Assembly: GCA_016215155.1 (NCBI GenBank) | Contig: JACRLQ010000023.1 | Span: forward strand, 1-60,411 | Direction of reading: 5' to 3' | DNA from: Nitrospirota bacterium | GTDB taxonomy: Bacteria; Nitrospirota; Thermodesulfovibrionia; Thermodesulfovibrionales; UBA6898 | DNA: 60,411 bases | Shown: piece by piece, positions 25,735 to 36,200 of the stretch | How positions within the stretch are numbered: position 1 is the stretch's first letter | Layout of the letters: the number at the start of each line of letters is the position of its first letter | Translations under genes and position numbers: made by a program | Notes under the pieces: generated by a model | Databases searched by the model: none | Seen by the model: only the letters and a program-made list of their open reading frames with translations | Told to the model about the DNA's origin: nothing

Positions 25735-26443
25735 TTCTTGTTCCTCCTTTTTGTATGGGGACACGTTGTCCCATGAAATTTTATAAATCTCAAAGTGTTC
25801 TTGCCTTAGAGATGGACCTGGTCAATGCCCCCTTTCCAATTTATGATTTTTCGTCTCTATAATTATCAGTGAGCAATGTTTATGCCAGAACCGGCCCATC
25901 CATCAAGTTTGAGTGCTGACCCGGAAACATGTTGTATATGTTACATGTTTCGGGTCGAAAAGTGAATACCAAGTTGAAGATTATGTTTTTCATCTCCCTC
26001 TGTATGCCAACATTGTTGGCATACACTGCACGCAACGTTGGCATGCATGCAAGGCCTTAAACAGCTTACCGGATTATTATGTAGTCCATCTGGAACTTTC
26101 AAACGGACACGATGATAAACATAATCGGGCAGTTGTACGCTTACATGTGGCAAATTGGAACATACATGTAACAAAGAGCATTAAGGCCACTGAACATGGG
26201 GCCGTCATAATGAAACTCAAATAAAGGCTGCTTTTTATGGTGATTGATTGAATATGCCGTTTTGAGAGTATTTAAGCCTCGTGGCATACATATTGCGAAG
26301 CTTAATTTATGTGTAGGTAAGGTCATCATAATCGTAGTATAAATTGCTGTTAGATTTTATGGTTTTATGGTAAAATATATACCGTAAGCTATACAAAAAA
26401 CACATTTATATATATTAAAGTATAGAAGGCCTAAGGGGGCTCA
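25735..26443. other. Gene-poor, AT-richer region with several inverted repeats
   Basis: 709 bp between the 6-Cys genes and the giant surface gene. It holds a TATAAT at 25858-25863, inverted repeats at 25920-25954, 26001-26025 and 26141-26171, and recurrent TTACATG and GTTGGCAT words. Base use is AT-richer than the neighbours. The 103-codon frame at 25913-26224 crosses all these palindromes, has no ribosome site, and looks like chance. It probably holds the promoter and operators of the giant gene or a decayed mobile element. Confidence 0.5.
26001..26025. promoter_or_regulatory. Perfect 11-bp inverted repeat, 3-nt spacer (possible operator)
   Basis: TGTATGCCAAC-att-GTTGGCATACA. A further half-site GTTGGCAT occurs at 26037-26044. 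The symmetry suits a dimeric regulator or a short hairpin; no T-run follows. Confidence 0.45.
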
Positions 26444-29404
26444 ATGAAAAAGGAAATAATACATGCGACAAAATCAATAAACGGTTTTAACGCGACGCGT
26501 AAGATTCTCCTGACATCGAGGGCGGGTCTGCTGCTGTTGTTGCCCCTGATAATTAGTTTGTTTGTGTTTCAGGGATGGTTCGTCGCGTCGGATGCCGAGG
26601 GGGCGGTAACGAACCTTCAGCAGTTTCCGTCAACCCCCCAGATGACGGCCACTACCGGAAACCTCTCAGGCACGTTCACGATTTCAAGCGGACCAAATCG
26701 TCTTTTTGTCGTCGTGGTATCAGCCGCCAACAACAACGGCTCTACCATGACATTCGCTGCGACATACGGCGGGGTCGCCCTGACTCAGGCCGCCACGAGT
26801 ACCTCTGGCTCCCAAAAATCATCAACATGGATCGGCTACCTTGATGAGACCGGCATAAGTTCGAAGACCTCGGATGACGTAGCCGTCACGATTACCGGCT
26901 CTCATACGGGCGCGATAGGATACATGGCAAGTTACCAGAATGTAAGCCAGTCAGCGCCTATAACCGCCAACGGCGGTTATTATTTTGATAACACATCCAC
27001 TACAGCAATCGGTCCTCTGGCTGCCAATACCGGGGGATACGGAATATACATCTGGGGCGGGCAAAACACCGTCACGAGAACGTCCGATACCGAGGCTTAC
27101 ACTGAACACTCGGACCTGCAAACGACTTACGGCAATCTCAAGGATTTCGGGGTATGCTCCAAAGCCATCTCGGCATCGACTAATCCGACGATTACATGGA
27201 GCGGCAATGTTAACCTTGCATCACTTTCGCTTGTTACGCTGAACTGGGCAGTCCCCGCAGTCACTGCCACTTCACCGAATATAAAGGCACGTGGCAGTTC
27301 CCAGGCAACCGTTACTATCACGGGCGCCAACTTTGGCGCGGGTGCAGCGGTCTCCTTTAATGATTCGCAAATCACGGTCGGCACGGTGACCGTAGTGAGT
27401 CCGACAGCAATAACTGTGCCTGTTACAGTCGGCGCATCCGCAACACTTGGCGCGCATGATGTGACGGTAACCAATACAGATGGAGGAAGCGGAACCGGAA
27501 CGGGAGTGTTCGTTGTTTTTGGACCGCCGACGGTCTCATCCACAACTCCAAACATACGGGGCCAGGGGGCCGTCAGTCAGAACATAACGATTACCGGGAC
27601 CAATTTCTTAAGCAGTGCAACGGCAAGTTTCAGCGGCACGGGTATCACGGTCAATTCAACTACATACGTGAGTGCAACATCCCTGACCGCGAATATAACT
27701 ATTGCCTCAAATGCGACGACGGACGGCAGGAACGTCACGGTTAATAACAACGATGGCGCCGGTACAGGAACAGGGACTAATGTGTTTACTGTCAGCGCAT
27801 CACCGACGGTCACATCGACAAGTCCAAACAGCCGGGGGCAGGGGGCAACCAATAAGAACATAACTATATATGGGACGAATTTCGCGAGCGGCGCAACGGC
27901 AAGCTTCAGCGGCACGGGTATTACGGTAAACTCAACAACATTCACCAATTCAACAATAGTGACCGCGAACGTAACGATCGCGGCAGGTGCAGCGACAGGC
28001 AGCCGGAACGTAACGGTAACGAACCTTGATGCGGGAGTTGGGACAGGGACTAATGTGTTCACTGTTAATGCGGCCCCCGCGGTCACGTCTGTAACCCCAA
28101 ACAGCAAACCGCAGGGGGTCAGCAATCAGAATATAACGATAACGGGGACCGGGTTTGTCAGCGGCGCCGGTCTTGCGGCGAGCTTCAGCGGCACCGGTAT
28201 CACGGTCAACTCCACGACATATGTGAGTGCCACGTCCCTGACCGCGAACATAACGATCGCTGAAAGTGCGACCGCGGGCAGCAGGGACGTAACCGTGACG
28301 AACCCTGACGGAGGCGCCGGTACAGGCACCGGAGCATTTACCGTCAATGCAGGACCCAAGGTTACATCGACAACTCCAAACAGCCGGCTTCAGGGTTCCA
28401 GCAATCAGAATATAACGATAACGGGGACCGGGTTTGTGAGCGGCGCCGGTCTTGCGGCAAGCTTCAGCGGCACGGGTATCACGGTAAACTCCACGACATA
28501 TGTGAGTGCCACATCCCTGACGGCAAATATAACGATCGCCGGAAATGCGACGACAGGCAGCCGGAACGTCACCGTAACGAACCCTGATGGAGGTGCCGGC
28601 ACGGGGACGGGAGTATTCACGGTCACTTCTCCCCCAACGGTAATATCGGCTTCACCTAATCAAAGGGCCCAGAACACCGCCCTGACGACGGTGACCATCA
28701 CAGGCGCCGGTTTTCAGGCGGGTGCGACGGTGTCGTTTAACGATGCAAACATAACCCTGGGGGCGGTGACTGTTGTAAACGCAACGACGATAACTCTGCC
28801 GGTGACGGTTACAGCTTCAGCAGCGTTGGGCGCGCATAACGTAACGGTAACAAACCTTGATGGAGGTGTCGGCACGGGGACGGGAGTATTCACGGTCAAC
28901 GTAAATACGACACCTACTGTCTCATCCGCAACTCCAAACAGCCGGGGCCAGGGGACCAGCAATCAGAACATAACGATTACCGGTACTAATTTCAGGAGCA
29001 ATGCAACGGCAAGTTTCAGCGGCACGGGTATTACGGTAAACTCAACGACGTATGTGAGTGCAACATCCCTGACCGCGAACATAACTGTTGCCGCGGGTGC
29101 TGCGACGGGGTTACGGAGCGTAACGGTAAATAACAACGATGGCAGCACCGCGGGAACAGGGACTAACGTGTTCACGGTTAATGCGTCACCTACGGTTACA
29201 TCGACAACTCCTAACAGCCGGCTTCAGGGTTCCAGTAATCAGAATATAACGATAACGGGGACCGGTTTTGTGAGCGGTTCCGGTCTTGCGGCAAGTTTCA
29301 GCGGCACGGGTATCACGGTAAACTCAACGACGTATGTGAGTGCAACATCCCTGACGAGGCACCGGCACGGGCACAGGGGTGTTCACTGTCAATGCCGGAC
29401 CTAA
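26444..29404 (+). CDS. Giant surface protein, N-terminal part (IPT/TIG repeats), ends at a frameshift
   Basis: 986 codons from ATG 26444 (aaggggg upstream). Signal/TM segment ~28-48; a ~220-residue N-terminal domain rich in Ser/Thr/Gly; then eight IPT/TIG Ig-like repeats of ~80-90 residues opening (V/K)(T/S)STTPN and containing SFSGTGITVNSTTYVSATSLT. In repeat eight, just after SATSLT, the frame is lost and 17 unrelated residues lead to a stop at 29402-29404. The same repeat pattern resumes in the +1 frame, so this and the next entry are one gene. The break is a real deletion, an assembly collapse, or a base error. Confidence 0.8.
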   Translation: MKKEIIHATKSINGFNATRKILLTSRAGLLLLLPLIISLFVFQGWFVASDAEGAVTNLQQFPSTPQMTATTGNLSGTFTISSGPNRLFVVVVSAANNNGSTMTFAATYGGVALTQAATSTSGSQKSSTWIGYLDETGISSKTSDDVAVTITGSHTGAIGYMASYQNVSQSAPITANGGYYFDNTSTTAIGPLAANTGGYGIYIWGGQNTVTRTSDTEAYTEHSDLQTTYGNLKDFGVCSKAISASTNPTITWSGNVNLASLSLVTLNWAVPAVTATSPNIKARGSSQATVTITGANFGAGAAVSFNDSQITVGTVTVVSPTAITVPVTVGASATLGAHDVTVTNTDGGSGTGTGVFVVFGPPTVSSTTPNIRGQGAVSQNITITGTNFLSSATASFSGTGITVNSTTYVSATSLTANITIASNATTDGRNVTVNNNDGAGTGTGTNVFTVSASPTVTSTSPNSRGQGATNKNITIYGTNFASGATASFSGTGITVNSTTFTNSTIVTANVTIAAGAATGSRNVTVTNLDAGVGTGTNVFTVNAAPAVTSVTPNSKPQGVSNQNITITGTGFVSGAGLAASFSGTGITVNSTTYVSATSLTANITIAESATAGSRDVTVTNPDGGAGTGTGAFTVNAGPKVTSTTPNSRLQGSSNQNITITGTGFVSGAGLAASFSGTGITVNSTTYVSATSLTANITIAGNATTGSRNVTVTNPDGGAGTGTGVFTVTSPPTVISASPNQRAQNTALTTVTITGAGFQAGATVSFNDANITLGAVTVVNATTITLPVTVTASAALGAHNVTVTNLDGGVGTGTGVFTVNVNTTPTVSSATPNSRGQGTSNQNITITGTNFRSNATASFSGTGITVNSTTYVSATSLTANITVAAGAATGLRSVTVNNNDGSTAGTGTNVFTVNASPTVTSTTPNSRLQGSSNQNITITGTGFVSGSGLAASFSGTGITVNSTTYVSATSLTRHRHGHRGVHCQCRT

Positions 29405-30210
29405 AGTCACATCGACATCACCCAATACCAGGGGCCGCAACAGCGCCCAGACCACTGTCACCATCACAGGGACCGGTTTTGCGGGCGGGGCAACGGTGAA
29501 TTTCAACGATGCAGGCATAACCCAGGGCGCCGTAACTGTAGTAAACGCAACAACGATAACACTGCCTGTTACCGTGACCGTGACTGCAACACCGGGCGCG
29601 CATAACGTAAGCGTTACGAATACTGATGGCGGGGCAGGGACAGGAAGTCAGGTTTTCACCGTGACCGCAGCCCCTTCGGTTGCCTCTGCGTCACCCAATC
29701 AAAGGCCCCGTGGCAGCGCCCAGACCACTGTCACCATCACAGGGACCGGGTTTGCGAGCGGCGCTGCAGTCTCATTCAATGATGCGAACATAACCCTGGG
29801 TGCGGTGACTGTTGTCAATTCGTCTACAATAACACTGCCTGTCACCGTGACAGGGACGGCAACCGTCGGCAGCCATAATGTTACGGTTACAAACGCTGAC
29901 GGCGGAACCGCAACCGGCACAGGCGTATTCACCGTTACGAATGCGCCGACAGTCACATATACATCGCCTAATGCGTTGGCGCAGGGCAGCGCGCCCACGA
30001 CGGTGACGATAACCGGGACTGGTTTTGCCGCCGGGTCCACGGTTTCTTTCAATGATGCGGGCATAACCCTCGGGGCGGTGACCGTTGTAAATGCCACAAC
30101 GATAACCCTGCCTGTTACCGTGACTGCCACGGCGGCCGCAGGTTCACATAACGTGACGGTGACAAACGCAGACGGCGGCTCCGGGACCGGCACAGCTGTT
30201 TTTACGGTCG
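27270..30210 (+). repeat. Array of about eleven IPT/TIG-coding repeats
   Basis: Units of ~240-280 bp share long identical stretches such as agcttcagcggcac, acatccctgac and aacataacgat. One unit (29,195-29,400) is truncated and carries the frameshift. Such near-identical repeats favour unequal recombination and also short-read assembly collapse. Confidence 0.85.
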
Positions 30211-33200
30211 GGACCTCTACTTATGGCTCGGTCCCTTACTGGGACAACGGCGCAGGAGCAGTATTCGCCCCTCAGCAATGGCCGACCGAAGCTCAGTGGG
30301 TCCCCTATACCTGGGGAAGTGCGTTCATTAAAGACCCGCGTGTCCTTGACCCGTCAAACGGAGGCACGAGGCCCCAGAATTACGTCAATGTAAGCTCAGG
30401 ATGTCCTGATCAGTCGCTTCCCAGCATGTATGTTTATTATGCAAACAATACCCTTTATTTCAGATGGAGGGTTGAGCAGATACCAAACACCTATGCGACA
30501 GGACCCGGGCCGGGCGCCTTCAGCGATGTCGATCCATGGAAGGCCGCCCAGTGGACTGTGTTCCTGGATACGGACGGCGACGGGTTCAGGGAATTCGGCA
30601 TGCAGCTTGACGGTTCCACGGGCATGCCGGCCTGGCCTGTGGATATCCTCCGCACGGTATACAGCAACACTCTCGATCATAATATGTCCCCCCACGACAG
30701 GGACATCTTCGAACTCTGGCACAACCCGACGGCCTTTGTGGACGGGACCTCAGGCAGCACCACCGACACCATTCTTAATTTTCATGGCACGAACGCGCCT
30801 GATACAAGTTGGCCTAATGGTCCTGCTGAGGTGGTCTGGGACTATGGGACCACCAGAGCTATCAATATAACGGATTACGACCCGCGCCTGTCTATTGATA
30901 AGGGCATCTCAGGGGCGCAACAGTGCGGCCTGACACAGGAAAACGAGTACTTTGTCGACTACCAGATCCCCGTGGGCATGTTAAGCAACGGCTCTTATAA
31001 CTTCGACTGCCAGAACCCGACGGGGCTTTTCTTTGCGACGGCAAACAGTCTTACAAATCCTTTCCAGAAGGACGTCGTCGCAAATACCGGTTATACCGGA
31101 GCATCAGAGAACTGCGCGCCTTATGGCGATCAGGTTGTCCTTTGCGGGCCGACCGGACCCACGATGGTCCCTCAGCCTGTAGTTGACTGGGTCACTACAT
31201 CAACATCGGGGTGCAACCAGACACTCACCGCAAAGGTGCGCGGCTCGGTTGTCCAGTCTTCCTGCAGCCCGGATATCACCGGCGCTGATTTCTATTATTA
31301 TTACGACGCAAACGCAAACGGTCTGGCGGATGACGGAGGGGCATGGCATCTGCTGGGCGCCGGCTCCAAGTCCTCAACGGACCAGACTAACTGGACCTAT
31401 CTGTGGAACACGACAGGAAGCGGCCTGCCGGCAGGAAACTATCTTGTCGGTGTTGATACGGTAAACAGCATCGGCTATCACACGTGGAGTTACAGCAGCA
31501 CGCCGATAGGCGTATCTCCGCCAAATTTTGCGAACCCTTCGCCCAAGCCAGGCCTGGTTTATGGATCGACCCTTTTAACCGGCGCATGCGGAGAGACGGC
31601 CATCGTCGATAAAACCGTGACTCCGGGCAAGACGATTATTAACTCGACCGTGCAATTTACAATTACAGTGCATAATAACACCTCCGGCGATATGCAGGTA
31701 AACAGTGTGACGGATTACCTGCCGCAGGGTGTGGACGGATATTCATTTGCCTACATAAGCTCTCCGGCGCCGACAGGGACGGGCGCCCTCTCAGCCCCGG
31801 GGGCGCCGACGGTGTCCGGGACTACCGTCACCTGGAACTTTTCTCCCGCCCGTACGATTTCCGCCGGGCAGAATGCGACGATCACGTTCACTTCACAGGC
31901 GCCTTCTGTTGAAGGCACCTATCAGAACACCTGCGGGGCGAACGCCTATGTCACGTCCTGGGGAATGACAAAGAACATAAACTGCAATTATGTGACGATC
32001 GAGGTCGGCGCGCCGAGGCTTACGATCGCAAAGACCGCGGATGTGACTTCAAGAGCGGTAGGTGAGACGATAAATTATACGGTCACCTATTCAAACGATT
32101 CGCCCTTTACGGCAACCGGCGCCTATATCACTGACGTCCTGCCTGCCGGGCTTACGTTTGTATCAGCGGCGAACGACGGAACGTATAATTCGTCAAACAG
32201 GACGATAACCTGGTACATCGGCACAATTTATGGAGGCACGGGACCTTTTACCGTCTCCTTTGTGGCGACGGTCACGAACCCGTATCCGGCGACTGAGCCA
32301 ATCAAGCTGAAAAATGTCGCGACGATCTATTCAAACGAGACGACGCCGAAACAGGCGGACGTTACGGTCATCATAACCGGTCTTTCGCGTCCAATCCTGA
32401 CGATCCAGAAGATCGGAAACAAGGTTTTCGTCGACCCAACCCAAGCCTCCCCTGCCGACAGGGTCACCTACACAATTTCCTATTCGAATGTCGGCAATGC
32501 AACCGCAACCAATTCGATAATATCGGATACAGTGCCCCCCGGCTGGACCTATGTCTCTTCTGCGGCCGGGACAAATTGCCCGGCCGGCACAACCACCGGC
32601 AACCCCGTCACCCTGATAAACTGGAATCTGGGGAGCGTGGCAGTTGGCGTGACAGGTACCTGCAACCTGATATTAAGGGCCGCTGACTCTCAGTCCAGCC
32701 CTTATACCGGAGACAACCCCTCCACCAATACAGCCAGCATCCGGGCGGATGGCTTCCCTCCGGTGAGCAGCAGCTTTACCGTGGCCCTAACCGGTGCAAT
32801 GCAATGTACCGGCACGAAATACTTTTTCCATGAGGAAACGACAAACGTCGGGTATGACGGGGTAAAAGAGATAGCAACTGTTTCTTATCCCAGTTCGGGT
32901 GCCGCGGCATACAAGCACGTCAACTGGATGTCACAGGGATGCGATATAGGTTCCTATTCCCCCATAGTAGATTTTTATATGGACCCGGTTCTGGTCAACA
33001 CCGGGACTGCGTCCAGCGTCACCTCCTCATGGTATCTGACCAAGACAAACGGGAACCCCTCAAACGTAAAAGTTTCCGTATATGACTATAACCCGACAGA
33101 CGGGAACAAGACCCTTCTGGCATCAGTAGTTCATTCCATAAAGGGGGCGAGCCAGACACCGTCTCTAGATTCCGACACCTTTATTTTAAATCAAGCGCCC

Positions 33201-36200
33201 TTGGCCGGGCATCGTCTGTACTGGCTATATGAAGGATGCACCACTGCGCAAAATCAGATCCTCGACGTTTACTATTACTATGACGGCATATATACGGATA
33301 GTAACAGCACGGTCCCGACCCCAAGCCATTTCTGCTATCAGGGGACCTCGGCGCTCATGAACAAAACCGTTGACAAGATGACTGCAATCCCAGGGGACAC
33401 CCTGACATACACGATGACCTTCGGCAATAACGGCGCCACCAACTTAACCGGAGCGCAGATCACGGATACACTGCCGACCGGAACGACGTATGTGAGTGCG
33501 ACGCTCAACGGAGCTGCGACTACCTGTTCGCAGGCCGGTCAGATTATCACCTGTGGGGTGAGGTCGAACGAGACGCCTGCCCCCGCGGTGGGAACGATAA
33601 CCGTCGGGCAGCAGGGAACGCTTGTCATTATCGCCACGGTGAACAATCCCTTCCCCGCAGGCCAGTATGAACTTATAAACAGTGCGACCCTGACGACCAG
33701 TCAGGCCGCGCCGATCACTGCCACGGCAAGGACGGTTGTGACGACGGACATCTCTATTTCGAAGTCTGTCGACAAAACACTGCTGTATCCCGGCGATATG
33801 GCCACGTTTACATTGAGTGTCAAAAACAGCAGCGGCGCAAACATAACGGTGAACATAGGCGATGTGTTGCCTACGGACACATACTTTTATTATGTAGGCT
33901 GCTCGGATGCATGCGGCTGGGATTCAGTGTCTCACACCGTTACGTGGACAAATATAACCGTGAATGCCAACTCTTCACGAAGCGTTACGTTCCAGATGAG
34001 GGTTGACACTGTAGGTGTGCCCATCGGGACTACGTATAAAGACAATACCGGAGTAGTAACCTACGGTTCACAACAATACAGCAACACCGTGACAGTGGCG
34101 ATACTGAACAACCCAAACATCAATATCACAAAGAGTGTTTCGCCCGCGGGTCCTGTAAAGGCCGGTGATACGATTACCTGGAACATGACAGTGACTAACA
34201 ACGGTCCTCAGAGCGCGTTTGGGGTGCTTGTGACGGATCCGATTATCCCCTATACGACATATAAGACCGGGAGCCTGACGTATGAGTTAACGGCCCAGAC
34301 GGATGCAAACGATTCACCAACCGACACCTCCTATTACGATGCAGTCAATGACCGTGTTGTTTATGAAGTGGGCACTCTGGCCGGCGGTGCGTCTAGGACG
34401 ATGAGCTTCAGCGCTATTGTTGACAGGCCGATGCCCAGTGGTACTACGGTCCTTACGAATACAGCAACGGTTTCGTCGAGCAATACGGGTACGAAGCAGG
34501 CGACGGCGACCATAAATGTAACTGATGCCCCGTCATTTGTGCTCAATAAGTATGCTGCATCCCTTGTTGCCTCGGGTCAAAATGTTACCTTTACCGTCTA
34601 CTACAAGAACACCGGCGGCGCAACCGCTACCTCGGCTGTAGTGACTGATACGCTTGCCGCAAACCTTACCTTTGTCTCCGCCGACGAAGGCGGGACTTAC
34701 GATTCCGGCACCAGAACGGTAACCTGGAACCTCGGGACACTCCCTCCGGATGCCGAGGGTTCGTTGCATCTTACAGTAACCCCCGCGGTCTGCGGGACAT
34801 ATTCAAATACAGCTACGATCTCCTCGGCGCAGACAGCCCCGTTGAACTCGAATATTACATCGACGGACGTATGCTGGTTGGAGCCGACCAAAAAGACCAC
34901 TACGGATCCGACTCTTATGACGGTAACGAATACTTCCACAGGCACACTGGCGACATATATCCTGACTGTCAGCAACCCGACCGGCACCACAGCAACAGGC
35001 GTTCAGGTCACGGACAATTTTCCTTCGGGCTTCAGCTATGACAGCAGTGTAACCCCTGTGTTTGGCGGAACAGGAACTAACAGGACTGCCCTGGTTAACC
35101 CGTCAAACGGGGCGACTCATCCGACCTGGGGGACCTGGGACATAAACGCCGGAGGCTCTCTTACTATCGCGTTTACGGCCAAGGTTGCATCGACAGTCCC
35201 TGAAGGCATATACGATAATGGGGTAGCGGCAACAAGCACAAACAATAGTGTGATGCTCTTCGATGAACTCGCCACGGCGGCTGACGACGTTAAGGTCGTT
35301 GTTCCGGTTGATCTGTCTGTAACCAAGACAGTCAATATTGCCGAGCCTCAGGGGACCGGGCCGGGGGCCGAGTTTGTATATACAATTACTTTGACGAATG
35401 TGGGAGTCAACCATGCCTTCAAGGTAAATCTTTCCGACCTCTTGCCGTCAGACATTACATATGTTTCAAATACCGCCAGCCAGGGGTCTTACAGCAACGC
35501 GACCGGTATCTGGGACGTCGGCAGGGTCGACAGATATGCCGGCGCAACTCTCACAATAACCGCATTCCCAAATGACGGCACCGCGGGAATGACGATCGAC
35601 AACTGTGCTTATCTGACTTCATCCGTGCCCCGCGAACCCAGTTATAGTGATCCCGATGACTGGAGTTGCGCAAGCATTAAGCCGACCCATGTCACGCTCT
35701 CGGGCTTCAGGGCTTTTGTCGAGGGGGGCAGCGTCGTTGTCGAATGGGAGACGGCTGCCGAGCGTAATACGGTGGGCTTTTATGTAGAACGTTATCACGA
35801 AAAGACCGGAGAGTATGTCCGTGTCAACAAGAAACTTCTGCCGGGTCTTATTACCTCCCGCGCGGGAGGCACATACCGCTTGATAGATGAAGCTGCCCCT
35901 GCCTCGGGAAGGCTTCTATATAGGCTTCTGGAGGTTGAATCAAAGGGCAACAAGGTTACTTACGGGCCATTCCATGTTGATCTTGGAGGCTCGGCGCTTA
36001 AGATAGAGAAGAAATTCGTCTCAGACGGCGCCATCGAGGTCACTATCCGCAGAAAGGTCGTGTCTTCCACCCGTCCGGCTGATCTGTCCAGACAGGGCTT
36101 TGAACAGGTCACCGGGGTTTACAGCAGGAAGGCTCACAGGCCTTCGCCACAAACCGCTGGCCGCTTTGCCGCGGCAAAGGCAGGGGCCTCAGCTGTTCAG

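Noticed and set aside
25913-26224. 103-codon frame in the palindrome-rich region
   Set aside because: No ribosome site, GTG start, crosses three inverted repeats, no recognisable domain. Kept as non-coding.
27127-30193. Several minus-strand frames rich in VPVP/VTV repeats
   Set aside because: They are reverse complements of the IPT repeat DNA, so their repetitiveness is inherited from the real gene.
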